A DNA stretch of 64,000 nucleotides from Alistipes sp. (GTDB lineage: Bacteria; Bacteroidota; Bacteroidia; Bacteroidales; Rikenellaceae): NCBI GenBank assembly GCA_017398045.1, contig JAFQHI010000021.1:1-64000 (forward strand), written 5' to 3'. The position numbers were made by a program, and so were the translations under genes. The notes under the pieces are model-generated. The model had not been told where the DNA came from, did no database searches, and saw only the letters and a list, made by a program, of their open reading frames with translations. Each line of letters opens with the position of its first letter. Within the stretch, counting starts at the first letter, position 1. Positions 8,828-19,000 of this stretch are shown piece by piece.

Positions 8828-9772
8828 ATGGATATCCTTCTGCTTATCGTCGGCCTGGTGTTGATTCTGGGCGGCGCGAACTACCTCACGGATGGTGCAT
8901 CGGCACTGGCGCAACGCCTCCGTATGCCCGAATTTCTGATTGGTCTGACGATTGTGGCCATCGGAACCTCGATGCCCGAAATGGTCGTCTCGGTACTCTC
9001 CTCCATCAACGGACAGAGCGATATGGCGGTCGGCAACGTCGTCGGGTCGAACATCTTCAACGTCTTCATGGTGTTGGGTCTCTGCTCGATTATCCACCCC
9101 ATCGCCTACACGAAGGAGAATATCCGCTTCGATATTCCGTTCTGCGTATTGGTCTCGGCACTCTTTGTCTTGATGGCCTCCGACGCACTCTTCGGTTGGG
9201 GCGCGACAAACACCATTTCGCGCACGGACGGTGCCATTATGTTGCTCCTTTACATCGCGCTGATGACCTGGACCATCCGCACGGCCAAGCGTCCCGAGAG
9301 GGATGAAAATGCCCCTCAACCGATGGCCTGGTGGCTGACCGTTGTGATGATTATCGGTGGCTTGTGCGGTCTGATATTCGGTGGCGAGCTGTTCCTCGAC
9401 AGTGCCACCTCGATAGCCCGCAAGCTCGGCATCTCGGAATCGGTCATCGCCATTACGCTCGTTGCGGGAGGCACGTCGCTCCCCGAGTTGGCCGCCTCGG
9501 TCGTCTCGTTTCTCAAAGGCAAGGTGGGGATGGCGTTGGGCAACGTGGTCGGCTCGAACATCGCCAACATTCTGCTTATTCTCGGCACCTCGTCGCTCAT
9601 CAAACCGCTGACGATGGGAGGCATCACCCTCTTCGACCTGCTTGTGGTGCTTTTGACAGCCGTGCTGCTCTATGTCACGAGTTTTACGTTCCGTCGCCGC
9701 GAGTTAGACCGCGCCGAAGGCATCATCTTCCTGCTGCTGTACATAGGCTACATCTACTTGTTGGTATGTTAG
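8828..9772 (+). CDS. Calcium/sodium antiporter (CaCA family, YrbG-like)
   Basis: Inner membrane cation exchanger of 314 residues with ten or so hydrophobic segments. The family's internal duplication is plain: the first half has GTSMPEMVVS and GNVVGSNIFN, the second GGTSLPELAASVVS and GNVVGSNIANIL. These repeats form the ion-binding sites. It follows the ZIP transporter on the same strand. Substrate ions are inferred from the family. Confidence 0.93.
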   Translation: MDILLLIVGLVLILGGANYLTDGASALAQRLRMPEFLIGLTIVAIGTSMPEMVVSVLSSINGQSDMAVGNVVGSNIFNVFMVLGLCSIIHPIAYTKENIRFDIPFCVLVSALFVLMASDALFGWGATNTISRTDGAIMLLLYIALMTWTIRTAKRPERDENAPQPMAWWLTVVMIIGGLCGLIFGGELFLDSATSIARKLGISESVIAITLVAGGTSLPELAASVVSFLKGKVGMALGNVVGSNIANILLILGTSSLIKPLTMGGITLFDLLVVLLTAVLLYVTSFTFRRRELDRAEGIIFLLLYIGYIYLLVC

Positions 9773-9798
9773 CGGTTGCGAAAGCGAAAATAAATCAC

Positions 9799-9806
9799 TA
9801 CATTTG
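9799..9806 (+). promoter_or_regulatory. Promoter -7 box of tatA-tatC
   Basis: TACATTTG matches TAnnTTTG and lies 29 bases before the tatA ATG. No clear TTTG is seen at the expected distance upstream. Confidence 0.6.
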
Positions 9807-9835
9807 TCCAAATACTTTTCTAAATCGTTTCGCAA

Positions 9836-10021
9836 ATGAACCATCTGTTGTTTCTCGGCAACCTCGGTTGGGGTGAGCTTATCATCATCGCCCTCGTCGT
9901 ACTGCTGCTCTTCGGCGGCAAGAAGATTCCCGAACTGATGAAGGGTTTGGGCAAGGGTGTACGCAGCTTCAAAGAGGGGATGAACAGCCCCGAGCAGGAG
10001 GAGAAAGAGGGCGAAAAGTAG
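9836..10021 (+). CDS. tatA: Sec-independent protein translocase subunit TatA
   Basis: Forms the protein-conducting pore of the twin-arginine pathway. It is 61 residues long: a short N-terminal part with a transmembrane helix (residues about 10-27), the hinge FGGKKIPEL, an amphipathic helix (MKGLGKGVRSFKEG) and an acidic tail. It is followed after 15 bases by tatC. No separate tatB is present here, consistent with a minimal TatAC system, though a copy elsewhere cannot be excluded. Confidence 0.93.
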   Translation: MNHLLFLGNLGWGELIIIALVVLLLFGGKKIPELMKGLGKGVRSFKEGMNSPEQEEKEGEK

Positions 10022-10036
10022 CCTTCGAAGGCCGCC

Positions 10037-10813
10037 ATGGAGGGCAACCAGACTTTTTGGGACCACCTCGACACGATGCGTGCGGGGTTGTTGCGTGTAG
10101 CCGCCGTGCTGATAGTGGGCATGGTGGGCTTTTTTATGGTCATGCCTACGCTCTTCGACCGCCTGATTCTCGCCCCCACACGCGAAGATTTCCTGCTCTA
10201 TCGTCTGCTGGCACACGTGGCGGGGGAAGGGTCGTTATTCGCGACACAACCGCTGGATATCGAGCTGATTAACATCCACGTTGCCTCCCAATTCACCACC
10301 CATTTGAGCAGTTCGTTCTATGCCGCCCTGCTCGTTACGTTCCCCTACCTCGTTTACGAAATTTGGTGCTTTATCCGCCCCGCCCTCTACACGGAGGAGC
10401 GCGGCAAGGTGCGCACCGCCTTTTTGGCCGGTTCGCTGCTCTTCTATGCGGGATGTGCGGTTGGCTATCTGCTGATTTTCCCCCTCACGTTCCGCTTTTT
10501 GGCCCAATACTCGTTGAGCGAAGCGATTGCCACGCAGATTTCGCTCCTCTCCTACATGAACAACTTTCTGGGTATCACGCTCGTCATGGGCATCGCTTTC
10601 GAACTGCCGATGGTGGTGTGGTTACTGACCCGATTGGGACTTGTAAGCCGTAAAAAACTACGCGAAGGACGACGCTATGTGGCTGTCATTCTGCTCATTG
10701 TATCTGCATTCATCACCCCGTCGGGCGACCCCTTTACGCTGGCCGTGGTCTTCCTGCCTCTGTACCTGCTCTACGAGGCCGGTATCCTCTGCGCCCACGA
10801 AAGTGAAAAATAA
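10037..10813 (+). CDS. tatC: Sec-independent protein translocase subunit TatC
   Basis: Receptor for twin-arginine signal peptides in the inner membrane. The 258 residues carry six hydrophobic segments and family landmarks: the N-terminal TFWDHLDTMR, the YEIWCFIRPALYTEER loop, and the SAFITPSGDPFTL region near the C terminus. It forms a two-gene unit with tatA. Confidence 0.95.
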   Translation: MEGNQTFWDHLDTMRAGLLRVAAVLIVGMVGFFMVMPTLFDRLILAPTREDFLLYRLLAHVAGEGSLFATQPLDIELINIHVASQFTTHLSSSFYAALLVTFPYLVYEIWCFIRPALYTEERGKVRTAFLAGSLLFYAGCAVGYLLIFPLTFRFLAQYSLSEAIATQISLLSYMNNFLGITLVMGIAFELPMVVWLLTRLGLVSRKKLREGRRYVAVILLIVSAFITPSGDPFTLAVVFLPLYLLYEAGILCAHESEK

Positions 10814-10848
10814 TTGCCTCGGTGTGAATCAACTAACAAGAATTTAGC

Positions 10849-10856
10849 TATCTTTG
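10849..10856 (+). promoter_or_regulatory. Promoter -7 box of korAB
   Basis: TATCTTTG, a full TAnnTTTG match, 47 bases before the korA ATG. Confidence 0.65.
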
Positions 10857-10903
10857 TTTAGCAAAAACAGCAACAAACCTAACACAAACCAATACAAAAC
10901 ATC

Positions 10904-12751
10904 ATGGAACAAAACAAGGTGCAGGAGTTGCACGACGTGGTGATTCGCTTTTCGGGCGACTCGGGCGACGGTATGCAGCTCACAGGCACACTCTTTTCCG
11001 ACACGGCCGCATTGGAGGGTAACGGTATCTCGACCTTCCCCGACTATCCGGCCGAAATTCGCGCACCGCAGGGTACCGTAGCCGGTGTATCGGGTTTCCA
11101 GGTACACTTTGGCGACCACCGCGAGCTGAACCCGGGCGATTACTGCGATGTGCTGGTGGCGATGAACCCCGCCGCCCTGAAGGCTAACCGCAAGTGGCTG
11201 AAGCGTTCGGCCACGGTCATCCTCGATGGCGATTCAATTACCGAGGAGAACCTCAAAAAGGCGGGCTTTACGACCCTCGACCCGATTGAGGAGCTGGGCC
11301 TGGGCGACTACAACATCGTAGCCCCCGACATCACGTCGCTCACGCGCGAAGCGTTGAAAGATACAGGATTGGATAATCGTGCCGTGGTCAAGTGCAAGAA
11401 TATGTTTGCACTCGGCATCTGCTTCTGGCTCTTTGATTGCCATGAGGACCACGCTTTCCAATACCTGGAGGCCAAATTCCAAAAGAAGAACCCCCTGATT
11501 GCCGAGGCCAACAAGCTCGCCATCAAGGCCGGTTATAACTTTGCCGCCAACACCCACCAGCTGGCCAGCCACTACCGCGTAGCCCCTGCCCACCTCGAGA
11601 AGGGTACCTACCGCACCATTTCGGGTAACGTGGCTACGGCCTGGGGTCTGATGGCTGCTGCCGAAAAGGCCGGCCTGCCGCTCTTCTGCGGTTCGTACCC
11701 CATCACCCCCGCCACGGTCATCCTCGAGGAGCTTGCCAAGCGCAAGGACCTCAACGTAAAGACCGTGCAGGCCGAGGATGAGATTGCCGGTATCTGCACC
11801 GCCATCGGTGCCGCCTATGCAGGTAACTTTGCCGTCACCTCGACCTCGGGTCCGGGTCTTTCGCTCAAGAGCGAGGCGTTGGGGCTGGCCGTGATGATTG
11901 AGTTGCCGCTGGTTGTAGTCGATGTACAGCGCGGAGGTCCCTCGACGGGTCTGCCGACCAAGACCGAGCAGAGCGACCTGGTGCAGGCTCTCTATGGCCG
12001 CAACGGCGAGTGTCCGCTGATTGTGGTGGCCGCCTCGTCGCCCAGCGACTGCTTCCACTACGCCTTCGAGGCGGGTCGTCTGGCCATGGAGCATATGACG
12101 CCCGTGGTGCTGCTCACCGACGGCTTTATCGCCAACGGCTCGGAGCCGTGGCGCATCCCCTCGATGAAGGACTATCCCGCCATCGTTCCTCCCATCGTAG
12201 AGACGGCCCCCGAGGGTGGCTTCATGCCCTACGTGCGTAACGAGAAGTTGGCACGCGGCTGGGCCTTCCCCGGCAAGACGGGTCTGGAGCATCGCGTAGG
12301 CGGTTTGGAGAAGGATGCCGTGAAGGGTTCGATTTCGCACGACCCCTCGAACCACCAGAAGATGACCTACCTGCGTGCCGAGAAGGTCAGAAAGGTTGCC
12401 GACTACATCCCCGCACAGACGGTCTATGGCAACGCGGAGGGTGAGTTGCTCGTTGTCGGCTGGGGCGGTACGCGCGGTCACCTGCAAAATGCCGTTGACC
12501 AGCTCCGCGAAGAGGGCAAGAGCGTCTCGCTGTGCCACTTCAACTACATCAACCCCCTGCCGAAGGGCGTAGGCGAAATCTTCGCCAAATTTAAGAAGAT
12601 TGTTGTCTGCGAGCTGAACGAGGGCCAGTTTGCCAACTACCTCCGTCAGCAGTTCCAGGAGTTCCAATACGAGCAGTACAACAAGGTCGAGGGTCAGCCC
12701 TTTACCATCGTGGAGCTGAAAGAGAAGTTCGAAACCTTATTGCAAAAGTAG
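10904..12751 (+). CDS. korA: 2-oxoacid:ferredoxin oxidoreductase, fused gamma-alpha subunit
   Basis: With KorB it oxidatively decarboxylates a 2-oxoacid, probably 2-oxoglutarate, making acyl-CoA and reduced ferredoxin. The 615 residues fuse the gamma domain (about 1-190, with FSGDSGDGMQLTGTLF) to the alpha domain (from about 210, with GSYPITPATVILEEL, TSTSGPGLSLKSEALG and RGGPSTGLPTKTEQSD). This fused layout followed by a short beta subunit is typical of the Bacteroidota KorAB type. Reduced ferredoxin could supply the Rnf complex encoded at 26.7-32 kb. The gap to korB is 4 bases. Substrate is inferred from the family. Confidence 0.93.
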   Translation: MEQNKVQELHDVVIRFSGDSGDGMQLTGTLFSDTAALEGNGISTFPDYPAEIRAPQGTVAGVSGFQVHFGDHRELNPGDYCDVLVAMNPAALKANRKWLKRSATVILDGDSITEENLKKAGFTTLDPIEELGLGDYNIVAPDITSLTREALKDTGLDNRAVVKCKNMFALGICFWLFDCHEDHAFQYLEAKFQKKNPLIAEANKLAIKAGYNFAANTHQLASHYRVAPAHLEKGTYRTISGNVATAWGLMAAAEKAGLPLFCGSYPITPATVILEELAKRKDLNVKTVQAEDEIAGICTAIGAAYAGNFAVTSTSGPGLSLKSEALGLAVMIELPLVVVDVQRGGPSTGLPTKTEQSDLVQALYGRNGECPLIVVAASSPSDCFHYAFEAGRLAMEHMTPVVLLTDGFIANGSEPWRIPSMKDYPAIVPPIVETAPEGGFMPYVRNEKLARGWAFPGKTGLEHRVGGLEKDAVKGSISHDPSNHQKMTYLRAEKVRKVADYIPAQTVYGNAEGELLVVGWGGTRGHLQNAVDQLREEGKSVSLCHFNYINPLPKGVGEIFAKFKKIVVCELNEGQFANYLRQQFQEFQYEQYNKVEGQPFTIVELKEKFETLLQK

Positions 12752-12755
12752 AGCC

Positions 12756-13784
12756 ATGGCAGAATACAAATATACCGCAGCAGACTTTAAGTCGGACCAG
12801 GAGGTCCGTTGGTGTCCCGGATGTGGCGACCACGCCATTCTGAATGCCGTGCAGCGCGCGCTGCCCGAGATTGCCGATGCAACCGACACACCGCACAACA
12901 AATTCACCTTCGTGTCGGGTATCGGCTGCTCGTCGCGCTTCATCTACTACATGAAGACCTTCGGTTTCCACTCCGTACACGGTCGCGCCAACGCTGTGGC
13001 TACGGGCGTCAAGACCGCCAACCCCGACCTCTCGGTGTGGGTGGCTACGGGCGACGGCGACTCGCTGGCCATCGGTGGTAACCACTTCATCCACGCCATT
13101 CGTCGCAACGTGGATTTGAACATGATTCTCTTCAACAACGAGATTTACGGCCTGACGAAGGGTCAATATTCGCCCACCTCGAAGTTGGGTAAGATTACCA
13201 AGACCTCGCCCTACGGCACGGTCGAGAAGCCCTTCAACCCGGGTGAGCTGGTCATCGGTGCCAAGGGTTCGTTCTTTGCCCGCTCGATTGATATGGAGGT
13301 GATGCTGACGAAAGAGTGCCTCGTATCGGCCGCCAAGCACAAGGGTATGTCGGTAGTGGAGGTGTTGCAGAACTGCGTCATCTTCAACGATAAGACCCAC
13401 GCCCTCTTTGCTGGCGACAAGGCCACGCGCCAGGAGCATACGATTACCCTGCGCCACGGCGAGAAGATGATTTTCGGTGCCAATCGCGACAAGGGCCTCG
13501 TCTTTGAGAACATGAAGCTCAAGGTGGTGACCCTCGGCGAGGGCTACACCGAGGAGGACCTCCTCACGCACGATGCCCATGAGAAGGATACCACGCTGCA
13601 CGCCATGCTGGCCGCCATGAAGTACCCCGACTACCCCGTAGCCGTGGGTGTCATCCGCGATGTGGACGACCCCGTGATTTACGACCAGGGCGTACAACAG
13701 CAGGTCGAGGAGATGAAGGCGAAGAGCAAGATTCGCTGCATGGACGACCTGCTCCACTCGGGCGAGACGTGGGAAGTTGAGTAG
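12756..13784 (+). CDS. korB: 2-oxoacid:ferredoxin oxidoreductase, beta subunit
   Basis: Thiamine diphosphate subunit of the KorAB enzyme. It has 342 residues, with the N-terminal RWCPGCGDHAIL motif and the cofactor motif GDGDSLAIGGNHFIHA followed by NNEIYGLTKGQ. As in many two-subunit enzymes, no separate ferredoxin-like delta subunit lies beside it. Confidence 0.95.
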   Translation: MAEYKYTAADFKSDQEVRWCPGCGDHAILNAVQRALPEIADATDTPHNKFTFVSGIGCSSRFIYYMKTFGFHSVHGRANAVATGVKTANPDLSVWVATGDGDSLAIGGNHFIHAIRRNVDLNMILFNNEIYGLTKGQYSPTSKLGKITKTSPYGTVEKPFNPGELVIGAKGSFFARSIDMEVMLTKECLVSAAKHKGMSVVEVLQNCVIFNDKTHALFAGDKATRQEHTITLRHGEKMIFGANRDKGLVFENMKLKVVTLGEGYTEEDLLTHDAHEKDTTLHAMLAAMKYPDYPVAVGVIRDVDDPVIYDQGVQQQVEEMKAKSKIRCMDDLLHSGETWEVE

Positions 13785-13812
13785 GCGAAAAAGCCGAGAT
13801 AAAGGAAGTGAA

Positions 13813-13848
13813 AAGGGGGTTGCAGGCAGACTGTGACCCTCTTTTTGA
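13813..13848 (+). terminator. Possible terminator after korB
   Basis: AAAGGGGGT pairs, with G-T pairs, with ACCCTCTTT, followed by a T-rich run. The loop is long and the stem imperfect. Confidence 0.4.
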
Positions 13849-13865
13849 TTTTTTTTGCCGAAAAA

Positions 13866-13896
13866 TTTGCAGGTACGATTTTTTGCCGTATATTTG
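13866..13896 (+). promoter_or_regulatory. Promoter of tRNA-Ala
   Basis: TTTG, exactly 19 bases, then TATATTTG: a textbook Bacteroidota promoter, ending 10 bases before the tRNA. Confidence 0.85.
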
Positions 13897-13906
13897 CACT
13901 CGCAAT

Positions 13907-13980
<74 letters not shown>

Positions 13981-13985
13981 CAAAG

Positions 13986-14017
13986 GACGGTTGCTACATG
14001 GCGACCGTCTTTTTTTG
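13986..14017 (+). terminator. Terminator after tRNA-Ala
   Basis: GACGGTTGC pairs with GCGACCGTC and is followed by seven T. Confidence 0.85.
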
Positions 14018-14060
14018 TTGGTATAAGGGCGGAAGCGGTGGAAGAAGAATGAAGGTGGTG

Positions 14061-14097
14061 TAAGGTGCCTTAAAGTTGCTTAAAGTGTCTTAAGGGG
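14061..14097. repeat. 10-bp period CTTAAGG array (copy 3)
   Basis: Four units in 10-bp register (taaggtgcct, taaagttgct, taaagtgtct, taagggg) between tRNA-Ala and the susD terminator. Confidence 0.75.
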
Positions 14098-14117
14098 AAG
14101 CCCTTATCGCCCCGACA

Positions 14118-14155
14118 CAAAAAAAAAGGTTGCGACCCCGAAGAGTCACAACCCT
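14118..14155 (-). terminator. Terminator of the susC-susD unit
   Basis: On the minus strand GGTTGTGAC pairs with GTCGCAACC and is followed by a run of nine or more T. It lies about 50 bases after the susD stop. Confidence 0.85.
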
Positions 14156-14203
14156 GAAAATAGATATATGGATTGATGGAAAAGGTTTTTCCTTCAAACG
14201 CTA

Positions 14204-15994
14204 TTAGTAACCCGGGTTCTGGTACTCGGCACCATTCTCGATACCGGTGAGCATCCATGCCGGAATGGGGCGCAGATAGTGCGTTGCGGGGTCGAACTTC
14301 GTAATCTGCGGGTTGGCCAGCTTCAGGCGGCTCTCGAAAGCGCGGTAACGCTTCAGCGTAAACCAGCGGTTCCACTCACCCACCATCTCGCGAGCATACT
14401 CATCGAGCAGCTCATCCTGGTCGATATCGGCAGCCGTGTAGGTCGTAGCACCGGCACGCTGACGAAGCACGTTCAGACGGTCGGCAGCCTTCTGATTGTC
14501 GCCCAGACGCCAATAGGCCTCGGCAGCAAGCAGGTAGGTCTCACCCAGACGATAGACGATACAGTCGGCAGCCGAATAGGGCTTCGAGGCATTCGAACCG
14601 GCATAGAGGCTGGGCGTATCGAGCTTCTTAAGGCTGGGGAAGAAACGGTCGGGCTGGGCAGGATTCTTGTAGTTATCCTCGATATTGATGATAGCATAAG
14701 CGGCGGCATCGCGCTCCTCCTGCGTGTAGCTCTCGCGCGAGATATAGATAGCCAGCTCACCCAGCGGAATATCGTAAGCCGAGTTACCTACACGATTCGG
14801 GTTCAGACCATAACGATTGGCGTCGGTCTCCGTCCAGGTGTAAGCCGTACCATCGGCGTTGTTGGCCTTGTTGATGTAGAACTTATCACCAAAGAAGGCC
14901 TCGTAACGCTTGTCACCCTCCTTATACAGGTCCAGCATATACTTGCTGGGGGCAGCGTAGCAGTTACCCTTGGCGAGCTTCGGCACCGTTACACCATTCA
15001 CCTCCGTAGCATACGAAGCGGTCAGACCATCGAGGTAGATACCGGCCGTCGAGGCGTTGTAAGCCGAGAAGTGCTTCCACGCGCGGTTGTAGTAGTTACC
15101 ACGGGGATTGTAGGCCTGAATCGTCGAGTGGCACACTACGAACAGGGCCTCGGCGTTGGTCTTGTTGTTCTTCTCGTCATACACCTCAACTACATCGTCA
15201 TAGAGGCGCACGCCCAACGAGGCAGCATTCGAGATGAGGTACTCGGCAGCATCCTTGGCCTTCGTGTAGAGCTGCTGGGCCTCGGCCGTCGTGATGGCCT
15301 CGGCATTACCCTGACCGTCGGTATAGGCGGCATAGGTCAGGCAGCACTTGGCATAGAGGTGGTAGGCAGCAGCGCGCGTCACGTGGCCATAAACCTCATG
15401 GCTTACGGGCAGGTGGTTCATCGCGAACTCCAGGTCGGCAAGAATCACCTGATAGAACTCATTCACCGTGCTGCAAGGCAGGATCGTAATGGGCGAGGTA
15501 GTCGGCGTCGTCGAGAGGTACTTGCCACCATACTGCTCCACGAGGTGGTAGAGCGAGTGGGCGCGCAGGAAGTAGGCCTCGGCCACCAGGGCGTTGATTT
15601 GGTCCGGGGTCAGACCCTCTACCTTCTCGGCATAGGCAATGGCCGCATTACACTGATTCACGGTCGAATAGAAGCCCTCATAGGCTTCACCGCAAAGACC
15701 GCTGAAATCGCCATCGTAACGCATCAGTTTCGACCAGTTACCCTTGGCACCATTCGGGTCCACATCCTGCCAAATATCGGTACCGCACTCGGCATTGATG
15801 ATGAAGGTATCCTCGGCCTGACCGTAAACCATACGAATCAGGTCGAAATAGCAGCTATTGACCAGTTTTTCGTAACCGGCCGCGGTCTTCCACTCCTGGT
15901 CGGTCGAGATGGCCGACGGATTGACCTCGTCGAGGCTACAGCTTGCCAAGAAGAGCAAACCGGCCATGAGCGAAAATAACTTTATGTTTTTCAT
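14204..15994 (-). CDS. SusD/RagB family surface glycan-binding lipoprotein
   Basis: Outer membrane lipoprotein that captures glycan and caps the SusC transporter. The 596 residues begin with a lipoprotein signal whose lipobox is LASC, so Cys19 becomes the N terminus; the following SLDE has the acidic character of Bacteroidota surface-export signals. The rest has the SusD tetratricopeptide-like helices (for example ALVAEAYFLRAHSLYHLVEQYGG) and the family ending around TLKRYRAFESRL and YLRPIPAWML. It is 18 bases downstream of the susC gene. The glycan is not identifiable from sequence; the nearby GH51 enzyme and galactokinase hint at arabinose- and galactose-containing glycans. Confidence 0.93.
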   Translation of the reverse strand: MKNIKLFSLMAGLLFLASCSLDEVNPSAISTDQEWKTAAGYEKLVNSCYFDLIRMVYGQAEDTFIINAECGTDIWQDVDPNGAKGNWSKLMRYDGDFSGLCGEAYEGFYSTVNQCNAAIAYAEKVEGLTPDQINALVAEAYFLRAHSLYHLVEQYGGKYLSTTPTTSPITILPCSTVNEFYQVILADLEFAMNHLPVSHEVYGHVTRAAAYHLYAKCCLTYAAYTDGQGNAEAITTAEAQQLYTKAKDAAEYLISNAASLGVRLYDDVVEVYDEKNNKTNAEALFVVCHSTIQAYNPRGNYYNRAWKHFSAYNASTAGIYLDGLTASYATEVNGVTVPKLAKGNCYAAPSKYMLDLYKEGDKRYEAFFGDKFYINKANNADGTAYTWTETDANRYGLNPNRVGNSAYDIPLGELAIYISRESYTQEERDAAAYAIINIEDNYKNPAQPDRFFPSLKKLDTPSLYAGSNASKPYSAADCIVYRLGETYLLAAEAYWRLGDNQKAADRLNVLRQRAGATTYTAADIDQDELLDEYAREMVGEWNRWFTLKRYRAFESRLKLANPQITKFDPATHYLRPIPAWMLTGIENGAEYQNPGY

Positions 15995-16012
15995 GGTGTA
16001 TGTGCTTTAAGA

Positions 16013-19000
16013 TTAGAACGTCATGTTGATACCGAATACATACTGGCGCGACAGCGGAGCGTAGTCGTCGTTACCACCCTTCTCGGGGTCGTAATCCTTG
16101 ATGTAGTCGCTCTTGGTGTAGATGAACGGATTGTCGGCCGTGAAATAGACACGCAGTTTCTCGATACCGAGTTTCGTGAGGTGCTTTCTCGGCACGGTGT
16201 AACCGAGCGAGATGGTCTTCACCTTCAGGTACGAACCGTCGTAGTAGTCAATCGAGGGCTGGTAGTCCACCGGACCCGACTGGTCCATGTTCGGACGGGG
16301 GTAGCGAGCGTTCTGGTTCTCGGGCGTCCAATAGTCGCAGACCTTCGGCGAGGGGTTCAGACCATCGGTACGATACCAACCCGTGATACCATAGTAGAGC
16401 GTGTAGTCCCAACGGGCAATCAACAGCACGTTCAGGTCGAAGTTCTTGTACGAGAAGTTGTTCGACAAGCTGGCCGTCCATGCGGGGGTTGCGCTGCCCA
16501 GAATCTGGTAGTCATCCACGCTGAGCTTACCGTCGTTGTTGAAATCCAATACGTGTACATCACCCGGCTTCTGGCCATACTTGGCAGCCTCCTCGGCCTC
16601 ATCCGTACCCCAGATGCCCATATACTTATAATCATAATAGGTGTGCATCGACTCACCGGGAATCAGGTAGTAGTCACCGAACTCCAGCGGACCGGTCGAA
16701 GAGGTCTTCAGCACCTCCTCCTTGTTCATGGCGAAGGTCAGCGTGGTGTTCCACTTGAACTTCGGACCCACGAAGTTGCGCGAGTTAATCGTCAACTCGA
16801 CACCCGTGTTGCGGCTCTCACCGATATTCGACCAAATCGAGAAGGCACTACCACCGTAACCACCCGTTGCATAGGGCAGCGTCTTCTGGTAGAGGATATC
16901 CTTCGTGTCGGTGCGATACCAATCGGCCGTGATGCTCACGCGGTCCTTCCACAAACCGAGGTCAAGACCCACGTTCCACGAGTAGGACTTCTCCCAACCC
17001 AGGTCGAGGTTGGCGATGTTCTTCGAGTAACCGCTGTACGGTACCGAAACATCCTGGAAACCGAAGACACCCGTGCGCGAGAAGTCGAGCGTAGCATACT
17101 CGGCTGCACCGGCATTACCCGTCACACCATACGAAAGACGGAGCTTCAGGTTCGAGATGGTCTTCTGGTTCTGCATAAAGCCCTCATCCGAGATGCGCCA
17201 TGCGGCTGCGGCTGCGGGGAATACATCCCACTTGTTGCCATCGGCCAGCATCGAGGCACCATCCCAACGGCTGCTCACCGTGAAGAGGTACTTGCCCTTG
17301 TACGAGTAGTTCAGACGAGCCACATACGACATCATCTGGCTGCCGACGAAGTTCGACGAAACCTTCGGCGTGCCGGTTGCACCACCCAGGTTGTGATAGC
17401 CGTAGTCGGTCGTATCGAAGGTGTAGGCCGTGGCATTGACACCCTCCTTGCGGTTCTTCGACCACTCGGTAACACCCGTTACGGTGAAGTCGTGGTCGTC
17501 ACGAATCTGGAAGTTATAGGTCAGGATGTTCTGCCACTTATAGTTGTAGGTCAGCGTGTTGGGAATCTGGGCATAGGAACCCGTCTGAAGACCCGACCAC
17601 GAGTTATCACCGACAAACTCACCCTGCTTGATGTTGCGCAGGTAAGCACCCAGCACCGAGCGGAACGTCAGACCCTTGATGGGCTTAATTTCGAAGTAGG
17701 CCTGCGGAGCAACCGACATCGTCTTGAAGTTGTTGCGGTACTGACCATCGGCCATATCGGCCATGGGCGACATATAGGCCGTATCGTCGGCTACGGGGTA
17801 GAAATCCACGTTACCATTCTCATCATAGGGCGTACCGAGCGGAACGGTGCAGAGAATACGGTTCCATACGCGGGCATAACGCTTGTCGTGGTTGCCATAC
17901 ATGGCGTAGATGTTAAAGCCCCACTTCACCTTGTCGTTGGGGGTGAAATCGACCTTGGCACGACCCGAGAAACGCTCCAGCTCATCATCGGGGAGCTGGC
18001 CCTCTACCTTATAATAACCAAGCGACACGAACGAGCTTACGCGGTCGTTGGCATACTGGGTATTGATGTTGTAGCTCTGGGTCTTACCCGTCTGGGTTAC
18101 CATCTCCGACCAATCCACCCACTTGTTGTCCTGAATCAGGTCATAGACACCCGAGGGGAAGATGGCGGCATCGTCGGCCGTCGAATTCCACTTACCGGCC
18201 GTGCGGGCAGCCTCGCGACGGAAGTTCAGGTAATCCTCGCCCATGTTCAACTCGGGGAATTTCGAGGGGACGTTCCAACCGTAGTAAGCATCCAGATTTA
18301 CCGAGAACTTATCCTTGGCGGGGTTCTTGGTCGTGATAATCACAACACCATTGGCACCGGCAGCACCATAGATAGCCGTCGAAGAGGCATCCTTCAACAC
18401 CTCAACCGAGGCGATATCGTTCGTGTTCAACTCGTCGAACGAACCCTCCATACCATCGATGATGAAAAGCGGGGCATTCGATCCGTTAATCGAGCGATTA
18501 CCACGCAGGGTCATGTTCATCGAGGCACCCACGGCACCACTCGAACGGGTAATATCAAAACCCGCTACCTGGCCCTGAATAGCCTCCATCACGTTACCGG
18601 TGGGGGTACGCATCAAATCCTCGGCCTTCACCGAAGCCACGGCACCCGTCAAATCGCGCTTCTTCACGGCACCATAACCCACGACTACCACGTCGTCGAG
18701 CATGGCGGCATCCTCCTGGAGGGTCACCTCCACAGCCGTCTTACCGGCTACAGCCACCTGGGCATCCTTATAACCGAGATACGACACGGTAAGCGTAGCC
18801 TTATCGCCTGCCGTGAGGACGAACTGGCCATCGGCATCGGTCGTCGTACCGGTCGTCGTGCCATCGACAATCACGGTGGCACCAATCACGGGCTGTCCGT
18901 TGGCATCCTTTACCGTACCCTTCACCTGCGACTGGGCAAAGGCGAAGGTCGAGATGCCCAAGAAACAAATCGCCAAAGCGACCTTTCTTACGAACGCCGA